Origin: Mytilus californianus
Lineage: Eukaryota > Mollusca > Bivalvia > Mytilida > Mytilidae
DNA length: 64,000 nucleotides
Reading direction: 5' to 3'
Assembly (NCBI RefSeq): GCF_021869535.1
Contig: NW_026262712.1
Coordinates: forward strand, 48,714,884-48,778,883
Made by a program: the position numbers and the translations under genes
Shown: in pieces, positions 43,150 to 56,600 of the stretch
How the letters are laid out: the number at the start of each line of letters is the position of its first letter
Numbering within the stretch: the first letter of the stretch is position 1
The notes under the pieces: generated by a model
What the model saw: only the letters and a program-made list of their open reading frames with translations
What the model was told of the DNA's origin: nothing
The model's database searches: none

Positions 43150-45275
43150 AGGTAATAATTTCTTTCATAGATTCCTAGTCTAAGGCTTTCTCTGAATTGA
43201 AGAAGTATGGGGTTCTTTCTGACCAACAAACTGAAGAAGAAGATATAGAAAATCGGATTAGAAAAGGATCAGAAGTAAGTTTGTTTAGAATCGTATGGAA
43301 TGGAGATTCCATATATCGTCAAGTTATCGGAATTCCAATGGGGACTAACTGTGCACTACTTATTGCGGACATATTTCTGTATTGTTATGAGTTATAATTT
43401 ATGAATAAAATAACCACAGACCCATCGAAACAACATCTGATAAAACAATTTTAATAACACTTTTAGATATTTGGATGATATATTGGCTCTCAATAGTGAC
43501 GACTTCAGTATGTACACTAAAGAGATTTATCCTGCTGAACTGACTTTAAATAAAGCTAATACTAACAATGAACGCTGCCCTTTCCTGGATTTTGATATCT
43601 ATATCTTTAACGGGAAGCTTAATACCAAAATTTACGATAAAAGAGATGATTTTTCATTTCCTATTGTAAATTATTCATTTTAAGATGGTGACGTTCCCTT
43701 GTCACCATCTTATGGTGTTTATATATGTAGGACTCTAAAGTGCGATGGGGACGCTAAAGTACGATGGTCACGCTAAAGTGCGATGGTCTACGCTAAAGTA
43801 CGATGGTGTCTCACGCTAAAGTCCGATGGTCCGCGAAGATATAGACGTTAGAAACGTACTTCGATAATGACGTTAACAGTCGTTTATACAAACCAAAAAT
43901 GAACATGAGGGAAGATAAGAATTTTTTACACTTTTACACCAAATGTCCATGACTTACTAGTAATTGATTTAAACTTAACCGTTCTTTGTCGGCTGAAGCA
44001 CAATGTTTTTTTTTTCGGCTGATGAAAGATTTACTTGCATCCTACAGTCAACCATTTTACTTTATAGATACAAAATATTATACGCATACGTATCCTGTAT
44101 CCTGCTTCTATTTGAAGCAATCGGATACATTTCAATCATTGTTTATGTGGCAGTTTCCTTTGCATGCGATCACCGTTAAAGTACTGTCGATTTTAATGAA
44201 AAGTAACGTCGGTAAAATAGAGGTACATGTTTTCATGCGTAAATTGTCTGCTAAAACATTTATCAGTTTGTACATTATAGGAAAATAAAACATGTTTTTG
44301 TACTCGCTACGAAAAAGTAGAAATCTCGGCGAACATTGCCTTTCTCTCGCATTTAAATTAAAGCTTATACAAATAAAAGTTGTATATTTCGACAATGAAC
44401 GAATTTTGTAATTGTAATTTTCAATGACGACTGTAAGGGACTGGGTTGTCACATTAGTGTAAACGGCAAGCTACACCAATTATCCAAATATTCAATACGC
44501 TCCGAATTGTTACAATTTCATTTTACAGGAAATATAGTATTGTGTGACACTTAAATACCTTTTTAGCAATTATTACGTGGTCGGTCTTCCAAATTTAGAA
44601 ACAATCACTTAAGCCTTTCTGTAAATCATAAAGGCTATCATATATGTTATTCCTTAGCATACTATCTTTTGATAAAAGACTATTTTTTAACCTCGGTGTA
44701 CTTTAAAGTTTTAATCCCACGAATCTTACCCTTTTGGTCCATCGCACTTTAGCGTGATATAACCATCGTACTTTAGCGAACAAACAAGCATCGCACTTTA
44801 GCGTGAGACACCATCGTACTTTAGCGTAGACCATCGCACTTTAGCGTAACCATCGCACTTTAGAGTATCATCGCACTTTAGAGTCCTACATATATCTCAA
44901 CTTCGTGTGTGTAACAACGCATTTGATTTTAACGAAGGAAATCTCTGTATTACTGAAAAATTATTACACCAGGGTTTTCGATGGCACAAACTAGTCAAAA
45001 TATTTACTAACTTTTATCATCGGTACATGGACATCATTCGTAAATATAAATCAACATGCAGACGTCTTGTACGTTCAGGTATTTCACATCCAATCTTTTA
45101 TGGTAATATTCTATACAAAGCACAAAAATGTCGTCATACACCTCAAAAGGTAACCAAATCTTTAAACAGACTTATTCAGAAGGGATATAGTTACGGTACT
45201 GTTGTCAGGTCATTAAAGATGGCATATTTTGGAATTAATATTGATTCACTCATAGGGTCTTTGCATCGGAAATAA
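43150..45275 (+). pseudogene. Penelope-like element RT, split by a MITE
   Basis: Left part: YRQVIGIPMGTNCALLIADI, FLYCYEL, then after a damaged stretch RYLDDILALNSDDFSMYTKE with the catalytic Asp-Asp, LTLNKANTNNERCPFLDFDI, and KIYDKRDDFSFPIVNYSF. The right part resumes at 44895 with RVCNNAFDFNEGNLCITEKL and continues to SLKMAYFGINIDSLIGSLHR and stop at 45275. The two parts read as one protein once 43726-44890 is removed. Frameshifts near 43140-43200 and 43395-43470 make it inactive. The N-terminal half is missing. Confidence 0.8.
43726..44890. mobile_element. MITE with arrayed inverted termini, TSD TATA
   Basis: 1,165 bp with termini TGTAGGACTCTAAAGTGCGA and its complement, flanked by TATA on both sides (43722-43725 and 44891-44894). 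Each terminus is an array of ACGCTAAAGTRCGATGGT: five copies on the left (43732-43835) and about seven in inverse orientation on the right (44740-44885). The interior has no transposase; a 100-codon ORF at 43986 is unsupported. Confidence 0.85.
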
Positions 45276-45640
45276 ACACATTTAAACACATTTAAACCAG
45301 TTGTTGGCATGATAACGGTTATGTTCTCATATATTTTATGATGGTATGATACTAAACCCCTAACGGGAGGGATTGTGCTTGATTTTCATATGATGGAGAC
45401 ATAATCTGTCAGTTTAATTGAGGTCTGGAGCTGACATTTCAGTAACTGCTAGTAGTCCTTTGTTAATTTATGTATCAGTCATTTTGCTTAGTTTCTTCTG
45501 TTACCTATTCTGACATCGGACTCGGACTTCTTTTAAACTAAGTTTTACTGTGCTTATTGCTGTGTGTTTGTTTATTCTACATTGGCTAGAGGTATAGGGG
45601 AGGGTTGAGACCTCACAAAACATGTTTAAACCCGCCGCAT
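45276..45640. other. PLE 3' flank, noncoding
   Basis: Follows the PLE stop. Resembles PLE 3' untranslated tails in style but I cannot match it to another copy here. Confidence 0.35.
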
Positions 45641-45912
45641 GTTTGCGCCTGTCCCAAGCCAGGAGCCTCTGGCCTTTGTTAGTCTTGTATGTTTTTTTTA
45701 ATTTTAGTTCACTTATGTTTCGGATTTTAGTGTGACGTCCATTTTCACTGAACTAATACAGATTTTTGTTTAGAGGCCAGCTGAAGCCCACCTCCGGGTG
45801 CGGGATTTTCTCGCTGTGTTGAAGACCCATTGGTGGCCTTGGGTTTTTTCTGCTCTTTGGTCTGGTTGTTGTCTCTTTGACACATTCCCCATTTCCATTC
45901 TCAATTTTATTG
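45640..45912. repeat. Dispersed repeat, copy 2 (pairs with 1385-1662)
   Basis: Landmarks GCGCCTGTCCCAAGCCAGGA, TTTAGAGGCCAGCTGAAG, CACCTCCGGGTGCGGG and CTTTGACACATTCCCCATTT, in the same order as copy 1. Confidence 0.75.
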
Positions 45913-46689
45913 TTTAGAATCGTATGTTTTCATAAATCATATTGCAAAAACAATGAATGAGAATGAGAATGGTTTCAAACATTGTTTAAAGTGTAGGCAA
46001 ATAAGGATCTGTTTTTTGAAGTTTATATATAAAATTTACAATACAATGAAGTAAAAACGTTGAGATTGTATTTTGAATTTTAAGGATTAAGTGACGGTAT
46101 CGACCCCCTTTCAGTGCGTAAGGGCTAACGACTCAATACATTACCTTTTGTAAAAATTGTAATATTGAAATATGTATTTCATTTACATTTTATTGTAGAT
46201 GCATTCAATAAAAAAAAAACATGTTAACTGCAACAGTTAGTGACAAATACACATACCTCGTAAATAGAGACTGACTATGACATGCTAAGAATATACAGGA
46301 GAAGGAAAGAAATGGAGCAGAAGAAAAATGGTGCATAAATGCAAAGGCAACAGAGTTGACTATAACTAGGGACAATCGTGAGCCATAGTAACTTTGATAT
46401 AAAATACAATCATACATAGATATTAATATGTGATATAAACTGTTATCTTTCATTTTTCAATGAAATATATCAAAAATAAAAATTCAATATGGATTACTGT
46501 TTCAATGATTCTTGTATGAATACTAAAAAAATATGTATACATTGATGTGTAAAATCCTTTTGATTTAATCTGAAATATTTAATTGAGGTGAGGTTAATTT
46601 TGTCTTTATGATAGAAATAAACAAATAAAATTTCCTGGGTAGGAAAACAAAAATGAGAATACTCTATACATTTGTTTTTTAAAACATTA

Positions 46690-46762
46690 CCATTGTCCTG
46701 AATATGCAAGAAATATTTGCGACTGAACGTTATGCAAGCAAATATCAATCAATCAATCACCA
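46690..46762 (+). repeat. SINE/LINE-like 3' tail with (ATCA)n
   Basis: GAATATGCAAGAAATATTTG followed by a tail of ATCAATCAATCAATCA. Same family as 10171. Confidence 0.65.
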
Positions 46763-46974
46763 TTAATAGGTACATCTAACACATACTAAGGAAAAGCAGA
46801 AATTAAGATAAACAAGATCTAGACAAAACAGGCACAACCGTAAGGAAAAATACTTGTAGATGCAAAAGCACAAAGCACAAAAACAAAACAAAAAAAAAAA
46901 AAAAAACACTAATGGAATGTCATACAGAAATGTAAAAAATTATCTAACTAAATGAATTACTATTGCTTCATCTG

Positions 46975-47195
46975 ATACCCAACATGTTGGCCCAATTTTA
47001 ACCCAACAAGGCATCCATGACAATATGGTTGGCACATGGTTGGCAGTACGTGTTATATGTTGGGGAAAACGTTGTTGGGTCAGCATGTAGCCAACTGTTG
47101 GCAATGATGTTGACCCGATGAGCAAAACGATGTTGGCCCAACAATGGCTGCCATCATTGGGCCAACAAAGATGCCAACACAAAGCCAATGTCAAA
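46975..47195. repeat. Palindrome-rich short element
   Basis: Dense in GTTGG/CCAAC motifs in both orientations, including TGTTGGCCCAACA (47125-47140 area) and ATTGGGCCAACA. The ends CCAACATGTTGGCCCAA and TTGGGCCAACAAAGATGCC suggest a foldback element. Shadow ORFs on both strands are not genes. Confidence 0.5.
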
Positions 47196-47598
47196 GAATT
47201 TCGAAATACACACTCAAGAAATATATTAACGCATCTACTAATAATGAATACCTTCGTGATGAGGCGTACTATTTTGGAAGAAACAACCAATTTGAGACGA
47301 ATGGTTTTAATCAAAGAAGTTTTTAAATCGAGGAACCATTCAACACAAATAACATTATACAATGGATAGTTGCATGCAAACAAAACTCAACTGTTGTATT
47401 CCCAACTGAGCATATTAGGTCAATTGTATAGATTTTTTTTAGGATCTACTGTTTCGATGTAATTAGTTTTGAAGGATTAAGCGTAAACACAGCGGAAATT
47501 AGGACTCTAATTGACATGTGCTGAATCTATTTCCTTGTTTCAACGAAAATAAATAATATACATGTATATTGAGGAATGTAAGAACACTTTAATTAATT

Positions 47599-47683
47599 AT
47601 GGACACTATGTTTTTCAACGCTGTTATTTACATGTGTCATATAAGCATAATTGTGATAAACGCGCTAGCAATTATTTCAAAAG
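47599..47683 (+). CDS. Gene B exon 1: signal peptide
   Basis: ATG at 47599, hydrophobic stretch of about 20 residues, donor GTAGGT at 47684. One base carries over, matching exon 2. A second ATG three codons in could also serve. Confidence 0.65.
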
Positions 47684-50600
47684 GTAGGTGAGCATGTAAT
47701 CTTTAAAATTTGTTGTCAAGCTGCTTTTATCATTTTGTTATTATTAGGGATAATTTTACATTATAAATCTCGTGCTTAAATAGCCATCTTACCATCACAT
47801 GTACATGAATATATTCAAAGAAATATTTTGCCAAGTTGCTCATCCTGCCTTTTTTTTTACTCAAAACTCATGTCCTGCCTTTTTTTCTTCAAATTTTATC
47901 CTCCCCCCCCCCCCCCCCCCTCATAAAAATCAAATGGTAGCTCCCTAACTATGATGTAGACGTTGGGTTTTTTTTTTTTTGAATAATCCTGTTGTTCTTT
48001 AGTTAAAGAATTGGACGTTTAGCAAACAATAAGTTTTTAATCAATCTTTTTGCTAGGCGCTGATCGTTAGATCCGTAATTTCATCAGTCTTAATTTTAAA
48101 ATGATGGTTTATTGAGAATAAAGATAAAGATATATTCAATCAAACGTGTTTTTTTTCCATTTCATAAAAACTTCAGCACTTGTTAGGGTGAGTGGCCGTT
48201 AGGCTGTCCCAAAGTTGGTCATCTGTTGTAAAAAGCTTCAATTATGACAATTTGTTGTCCTATTTCTTGACCTGGAAGACCAAGGGATGCTTATAGATGT
48301 ATCCCATTGTAGTCTGCAGTTCATATATTAACCACAACATGACTTAGCTCAGAGTGAAACAGATCTGGGTACGGCAGTCTTAAGAATTAAGGTCATTTCC
48401 ACCAAATATCCGGAATTTCCCGATATTTTTCGATTTAAGGCTTCACCTGGACCTGCAACCGGAGATAGGTTGTTCCTTAAGCGTATTTTGATAATAAACA
48501 CGATAAGTAGTTAAATGCCCGCGGGTTGACAATATATCTGGAAGTTTAAGACCTCTCTACCAGTCGTGGATCCAGCAATTTTTAAGAGGTGGGGTTCCAA
48601 CCAAGGATAAAGGGGGTTCCAAATATATGTCTCCATTCAAAAGCATTGATCGTCAAAAAAAAGGGGGTTCCGACCCCCGGAAGTCCCCCCACCCCCTCCC
48701 TGGATCGCCACTGTGTACTGCGTGTGCCAGACACCGAGGGGAAGCCCACTCTCTAGAAAAAAACAGTTTTGTCCGATTTCAATTTTCGAAGCTCATATTT
48801 GGTCTCACAACTGCAGCTACCTGAGAAACAGGACAATAAATAGCCTAAGGTTGAGGGAACATGCATCTATTTCGGAATTCATGTGATACAGTTGACCTCT
48901 AAATGTATGGAGAGCCATTTGAGCAAAAAACGGTATCTGGAGTAGAGACCCCTACACGGTAAGGGTTACAATGAGTAGTAAACAAATAAGCGCTGACTTG
49001 CCGTCCTATTAAAACATAGAATTAAATCAAAGGCAAATACTGTTTTTTTTTTTACTCTTTTGTGCGTACATGTATGAACTTTAAAAAAAAAAATTGGGAG
49101 TATGATTTTTTCATCATGCCGGCACTGTTTGTCCCTCTTTCCTACTTGAGCCTAACATCATATAGAACACACCAGTCATAAGCAGCTAAACTATTCATTT
49201 TCTTCACCGATTAATCATTTTCAATACAATACGCAAATTTGAGATTGCTATATTTATGAGTTACAACAAAAATGCTACTATTTCTTTTTATATTCAAATT
49301 ACGTCCCAGTTCAATTGTGGATCCTCATCGCGGTCCTCGCTTAAGTAATGTCGATTGCATTAAAAAATCAATCAACAGTTGGGAAGTAAAAATAAAACTA
49401 ATATTTAAGCCCAATGAATTATTTTCGTAAATTGTAGGAAAATTTAAAATATATTTTATACACACTACTAAACAAGAGAAAATATCGGCGATCCTCGTTT
49501 TTCTGATCCTAAAAACCAAGCGAAAGATACCAAAGGGAAATTCAAACTCATAATTCAAAAACAAACTTGATAAAGGCATGGCAAGAAACTAAAAAAAAAA
49601 GATCAAAAGAAAAACAATATACAAAACACAAAGTAGAATATTGAGCAACACGAACACCAACACAATCCGGGGTGATCTGAAGTGATACGGAAGGGTAAGC
49701 AGATCCTGCTCAACATATAAGTACAAACCCGTTGATAAGTGAAATTCGGTAACTCACGTTCGGGGAAATAGACGGGATTATCGTTACGACATTTGAAACA
49801 TATCCGTCGTCTAGCACTACTGTAGTGACTACTTTCGAACGGTAAAATGGTGGATTACCCGCTTCAAATACAGCATCTGGAGTAGTTTCTTGATCACGAT
49901 AAAACCCTGATTAGATTATTTTAAATTCATCCACTGATATCAGAAACGTGGACATTGGTCTAAATAAATTTGGTTATACTAACACAATTACTTTTAGAAC
50001 GCTTCGGTGACACTTCACTCAACTTGCTAAAGAAACCAAATTTTCCTTTTGTATAAGACGCAAAGAATAATAAAATTTTATAGTCTTTTTCAATCAATTA
50101 CTAACATAATTACATGTATGATAGTTGCTAGGATTTTATATGTAAACAACATGTTCAATTTTGAAATGAATAAAATATTTGCGAAATAAGGAAAAAATTT
50201 TAAAAAGTTCATGTGGTGCTTTTTCGATTCCTTACATTTGTATGAAAAAGATAGCAATTATTCTAAACGTTGAAAATGATAGGATCGTCCGTATCATCTT
50301 CTCAGCTTGACAGTGAAATTTGTAAAGTTGAAAAGTAGTTTAATTGGCTTGGTATGAAAGTAGGTTTATTTTAACATTCTTGCTTACATTGCTAACTGTG
50401 TGTGTATTCAACGTCGTTACTTTAATAACAAATTAATACTTCATTGAAAAGAAAGAGTTGGGATCAATTTTCCGTGAAATTATTTCAGGCCAGGACAATT
50501 TCAAAAAGTCTTTCAAACTTTTTATTACTTAATATTCATTGTACCAGAGACAACATTTTATGTGTGTACTTTAAGGATCTTACAATATTATTTCTACATA

Positions 50601-53600
50601 GGTCATCACATTATTAAAATACCTGAATTTGGGCCAAAACCGCAATTAGGAAACATTTTTGACATCTTTTTTTGTATTTTTCCGGATAATGTTTCAGATG
50701 GACATCGTAAACAAAAAAAAAACAAAATTATGTTGACTGCAATCATTTCTATGTAATGTCTTTCGGATACCAATTATTTCACGTTTGAAGCGATGTCCTT
50801 CGATACAAAATTTGACAAAAACATGTAAAAGGTGCATTTTTGTACCAAAAATGCTTTCAATAGCAACATGCAGCGCTGACTTACTTTTTGCTTTTATGGA
50901 AATAGGTAAAATTGTGAAACAAAATTTCAATATATGATAAAACAAATACAGGGCAAATTGGCCTTATTCCATTATACACATGCAGTTTTATGATTTCTTT
51001 CAGCAGAAATACCAACTGGATATTTGTCTGGTCGAAATTATACATGGAAAGCGGCAAGAGATAGCTGTAAAATGATTGGGTTATTTGATCATATACATGT
51101 TCCTGACACTGAACGACAATTGGCATGGGTAGATGCATATGCAGAATATTCCCCATGGTTTGAATATAAAGGTAAGCGACCCAGTGGTATTTTTCAAACA
51201 CAAGTATTAAGCTATTCTTAACAATTATATAAGTTAGATATCATGACAAATGATTGCTCCTCATATGAAACTATTTATTTTAATTGAATTATTCTATTGT
51301 CACGAAACAAAGATATCCCAAAAATCAATTTCATCAAATTAGTGTGAAATTGCACAAAACATCCACTTCACCTATCTAGACCATGATATATTGTTTAAGT
51401 CACACTGTTTTGTATTGACATTCGATGGTTGTGTATTTTAACAATATAACTTGCAATGTTATTTATGTAAGCATCGACAAACAGAGCAATCAAAAGAAAA
51501 AAAAAGCATGAATTCCATCCGTATGAAAACTGTGAATACTTTTCGGAATACACAATAGCGATTTGAGACATAAGGGTAGAACGAAGTTATATTATAACTA
51601 CCCTCTGCTATCTCTTGATTTTATGATTATACGTGATTTTAAGAAAATTACAATGGCCGTTTATATTTAGCAATAAACAAACGAAATATTGCTGAATGTA
51701 ATTATTAATCAATTAATAGGTAGCTAATTTATCCATGTTCTGCAAAAACGCATACTTTCAACGGGATTTATCTAGATTTGAAAATTTAAGGCAGCTCTAT
51801 AGGTACCTTATACTTACGTATAACGCTATTGATCGTCCTGAACATGCATGAATATTGCCACTGGACGTAAAGCAACAAACAGTCAATCAATTTTAGGCGT
51901 TTTCTTGGATAATGGGTTTTGTGCATACCCCTTAAGTTGTGTGGGCATGACGTAAGCTAACTAAGATTTTACTGATGAAATACTTAGTCGCAGATTTTTT
52001 ATGCATACCACTTAGGTAAAAAGGCCGGAGTTTCCTAAACTAAATATGTACTAAGGAAATTCTTAACTAACGGTCCGTGCACCCAAAGATCTCAATTGGA
52101 GTTTTGTAAATCCACCAAGTTCCTTTCTGTGTGCGTTTCTTTATATATAGAAATAACATTGCAGCTTTCATCTAAACTAATAAAATACTGATGCTTATTA
52201 TATTCTAGATTGCGTTTATGTGAAACCACAGTTCATTGACAAACATAAACGTGTTACATATGGCAATCAGTTGCAGCAGTGCTTGCACTTTTGTGAAGAC
52301 TATGACTACATCGGATTACAGGTGAGCTCATCATCTATGGGGTTATATGTATAAATAAGTATGCCATTTAACATAGTTTCCATTTGGGTAACAGTTTGTA
52401 TGCATACTAGTATATTATGTTGTATAAAACCCTTGAAACATTCACTAGTACATCTAAATATGAAATATTGTGTACGTGTAGAACTTGAAATTAATACCGC
52501 CAAAAAGGAGACTAAAATTAAGACGCAAAAGATTGAAAGACAAATAACGCAAAACCCTTCAGTTTGCATAACCAATTTGTTCCTGTGACGAATCACTAAA
52601 TGGGGCGAAAAAGACCTCTCTCTGTGTGATTTGCCTTTAATACGCCTGCATGTAAGGATATACCTGCTCTACAACATTTGTATTGTGTTTTGGATTTTTA
52701 ATTTATTTGTCCTCGATCATTACTGAAAAGACGTTAATTCTCGAAATGCGCATCTGGTGCAGTGACATTGTTACCGTTCAAAGTTTAAATATTTGAGCTA
52801 TCACCTTACTTAAAAGACATTTTGTTACTAGATGTCATTTACACAGATGTTAATGTGGGTAAATAAGATCATGGCCTTGGTTCATAGTTAAGTTTAGCAA
52901 AAAGTTATGGGCAAAAGACCATTGTGAGTCAAATAATTTTTTCTTCAGATTCTAAGGATATTATAGTGACATTACATGTACTAGTTATGTACTTAATTGT
53001 ACACATTATAACATTAAATTAAATGAACAATAAAAAAAATATTTAATTTTGAATGATTTATATGATTTAGGGTCAGTAAATGGCTCTCATTATATCTCTT
53101 CCTTTCAAGAGTTTCTTCTAGGAAACTTTAAAGGAATTTTCAACTTATTTCAAGACGATATACCTGACACTTGACATGCTTTCATTTTCTAAAAAAACGA
53201 GGGCATATTTATCTCAAATCAATAGATAACAAGGGGTACGTGAATTTATATTAGACATTTGTTTTTATCCTACCTTTTTTATTCAAGTACTTACATTGTA
53301 TTTGGGTGAGACAGCCTGTTACACAAATGAACACAAACATGACATATGATATTTACATTTTCTTTGTGAAAAATGTGTTACTTCATGAACAATATTAGTA
53401 TGATAGTATTTTGAACATTTTGAAATCTTTGTTTGTCCCATCTAGTGACAATATTTTTACTGATAAATTTGGCCATGTGTAGATATACACTGTTCATAAT
53501 TAAACATCAGTACTTATCGACCCCCCCGATCCGTCACCCTTGAAAATGTTGCGGATTTATCGAACCTAACTATGAATGGTGAAGCTTTCTATGAACACTT

Positions 53601-56600
53601 GACCATATTCTGACATGCTTTTGCTACAGTATTTTCATAGTTCTAAAATTCTATATGTTGGCATAATTCTATCACTTATTTTTATATTTTTGTAGCTATT
53701 TAGTAATTATGTCGAAAAAAGAAAGAGACTTCTTCGTTTTAATTAGAGACTGATAGTGGGTGTTATCGGCCTAAATGATTAATTTGCGACATAATCAAAA
53801 GTTACTTTGGGTATTTATTTCTATTCATCCCATGGACGAAGAAAACATCATTAAATGGTACAATTCTACAGCACCATATGCGCAATCTGACAATTGATAA
53901 ATATCTATCAATGATATTCGGGGCTTACATGTTAGTACAATAAAAAAATAATATAAACGTTGACAAGTTTATATAACAGTGAATCCGTCCATATCTTTAT
54001 ATTATTTAATGAGCTTCATCATAGCAAGTTTCAATATAAAAAATATCGGTTTTTATGCTAGTACTGGAGTACCGAGTTACTAGGCTTATGGTCCTACATC
54101 CTGTCGATGCTTATACGTAAACATTGCACAAGATCTAGCGACTCTTTTCACAACAAAAAAAAGAGTTAAAATACTCGTAAGTCATACACATTTCAGTATA
54201 ACTTACGATCAATTCTAATCGTAAGATTTTTTGGGAAAAGAATGCTGATTTTTCAAGACAATTACGAAGTATCTACACCAGATCAATTGGATGTGTACTT
54301 TTAGTTATTTCTTCTCGTTATTTATTTGTTGTAAATAGCTTTGAACTAGATTTCAATATCCGTACTCGTATATGGTATTATTTGTCTTTTAACCTTTTGC
54401 CTTTTGTTTGTTGTTTGTTGTGTTTTGTCCCTTTTCAACGGATTTTCCATTCAGTTCACATGTTGTGCTTTTACACCACTGTCCAAGGTTATGAGAGGGT
54501 TGAACTCTTGCAAAAATGTTAAACCCCAACAAACTATATATTTGTCTATCCCAAATCAGGAGCCTGTAAACCAGTGGTTGTCACAATTGTTTTGTTTATT
54601 GTGTTAGCATAAATCAGGCCATTGATTTTCTCTTCCGATTTGCTTTTAGGGGCTTTAATAAATTACTGTATGGTATGGGATTTCGTCATTGCTGAAATCA
54701 GTACTGTGTTATAAACGTTAATTGTATCCGCGTAATGTGGTCTCTATTGGATAGTTCCTAAATGGAAATCATACCACATCTCTTTGTTTTTAGGACGGGA
54801 GACAAATTTAATGAAAGTCTATACATAAAGTCAAATTTAATTGTCGATGGCCACTGATAGAAATATATTCCTACCGGAATAAATGTCTTTGTGTTATTTT
54901 TCTATATAAGAAACAACGCTTAATAAGCTTTGTGTAATGCATAAACAAAACCAGGTAAATAGACAATACAACATGAAAAAGCAATCAAACAACAAAACAA
55001 GGAAAATGAAAGCAACATCACAAATCACTAATAAGTAATAACAAAAAAATATTTGAGTCAAAAGGGCTTAAGGATAAACCCATTCATTAAACAATTGTAA
55101 ACCATAGATGCGGTGACATAAGACATACTTATCATCGAAATGTCGGCTTACAAGCTTCCTCATAAAACACAGATAACTCATAATTTATATGAATCATTGA
55201 AAGGCGAACTTGTTGTTGTTATTTAAGAGCTTTTTGTTAAAGGGGAAACGTTCTGATAAAGGAACAATAAATTAAGTTTCAATATCTTTTGGTCTGAAAA
55301 ATAAAAACCAAATAACAGTAAGTTTACGTTTTACTAGTATTAAAAGTCTCACAAGAGATGAAACGGCAAATCTTGTTTTTATTTTTTATTAAAACGTAAA
55401 AGAAAATGTGCACACCTGTTAATGTGAACGTTGTCTCATTTGATTCTTAATGCGTCTGTCGTTTGTTTTACACGTTTATTTTCAAAAATCTTCCTCGAAG
55501 AAGAAAACAACGCTAAAAGATTAAAGATTCATTTTATCAATTGCAATAGTCAGTGTTTCTAGATATTAAGTTGATGGCTGTATTTCAGTTTTATAACACA
55601 TATTGCCGCTATATATGGCTAAAACAGTACACAAGGGTAGAATCCAAGAACTTGTCAAATACACATTTTTATTGTAGTTTTTGAGTTTTTATAAAAAAAA
55701 GGAAGATGTGATATGATTGCCAATGAGACAATTCTCCACAAGAGACCAAATGCCCTTATGACATACTATACAACATTTCTTTTCGTTCACTTATTTTCTT
55801 AACAATTAAAGGCATTGAAACTGCGTGTAGCAAAACAAAAGTCAAACACTCATTATCCTACAATCACATCCCTACCGGGAATCAGTGTGATACATTTACC
55901 TACATGTATAAAAGGAAAACAACGGAACAACAGAAACACTGAACTACAACAAAAGCAAACGCCAATATACACAGAAACGGACTTAAGATAACAACTGCAA
56001 TATTCCTGACTTCGTACAGGACATTCTAAGAAAAGATGGTGGTTGAACCTGGTTTTATGGTAAGAGTGGCGAATCTGTTCCTTAACATATCATGATTTTT
56101 GCCATGGTTATACACTTAGGGTACTGATTTACATCCTCTCTTTCCAAACTTTATATAAACATTTATTGAAACTTTCTCAAGATCTTTCTCTTTTTCTATT
56201 TTGCACATACAAAACTTTTTTATTTGATCTGAAATATATGCCTTCCTTGTGCCTTATGTAGGGGTGGTGCATACGTGAGCAGTAGCACCCTAAGTTATTT
56301 CTGGAAACGACTTTAATTAAATTCCCTTTATGTTTCTTTTTATATAGCATTCAAAGTAGTGATAGGAATAAAAGATTTTTTTAAGAAAACATAGAAATTT
56401 GATCGACCCTAAATCTGTATTACTGTTTACGACTACTAAGATATGCTATCGTTGTTTGCTGGGCCTACTGTGCAATATAACAAAACATAGTTGATTGACT
56501 AAATTCAATCGTGTATATATAACAGTTATCATACTTTTTTGATGAGAAGATCGTACATGGCTTACATATCTTTTTTTAAATACTTAAATATGTCGATATG

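Larger units (their letters stand above)
47684..51003 (+). other. Gene B intron 1
   Basis: Contains the 18-C tract (47903-47920), a G/C-rich repeat-like piece (48555-48715, GGATCCAGC and GGGGGTTCC motifs, resembling 9960-10010), and a reverse copy of the repeat at 2775 (49490-49715). Otherwise nothing recognised. Confidence 0.45.

Noticed and set aside
43681-43712. Perfect 12-bp palindrome TAAGATGGTGAC...GTCACCATCTTA
   Set aside because: Lies in PLE coding sequence (GDVPLSPSYG region); probably incidental.
43986-44288. 100-codon ORF inside the MITE at 43.7-44.9 kb, as a possible transposase
   Set aside because: Too short, no catalytic motif, overlaps an equally long antisense ORF.
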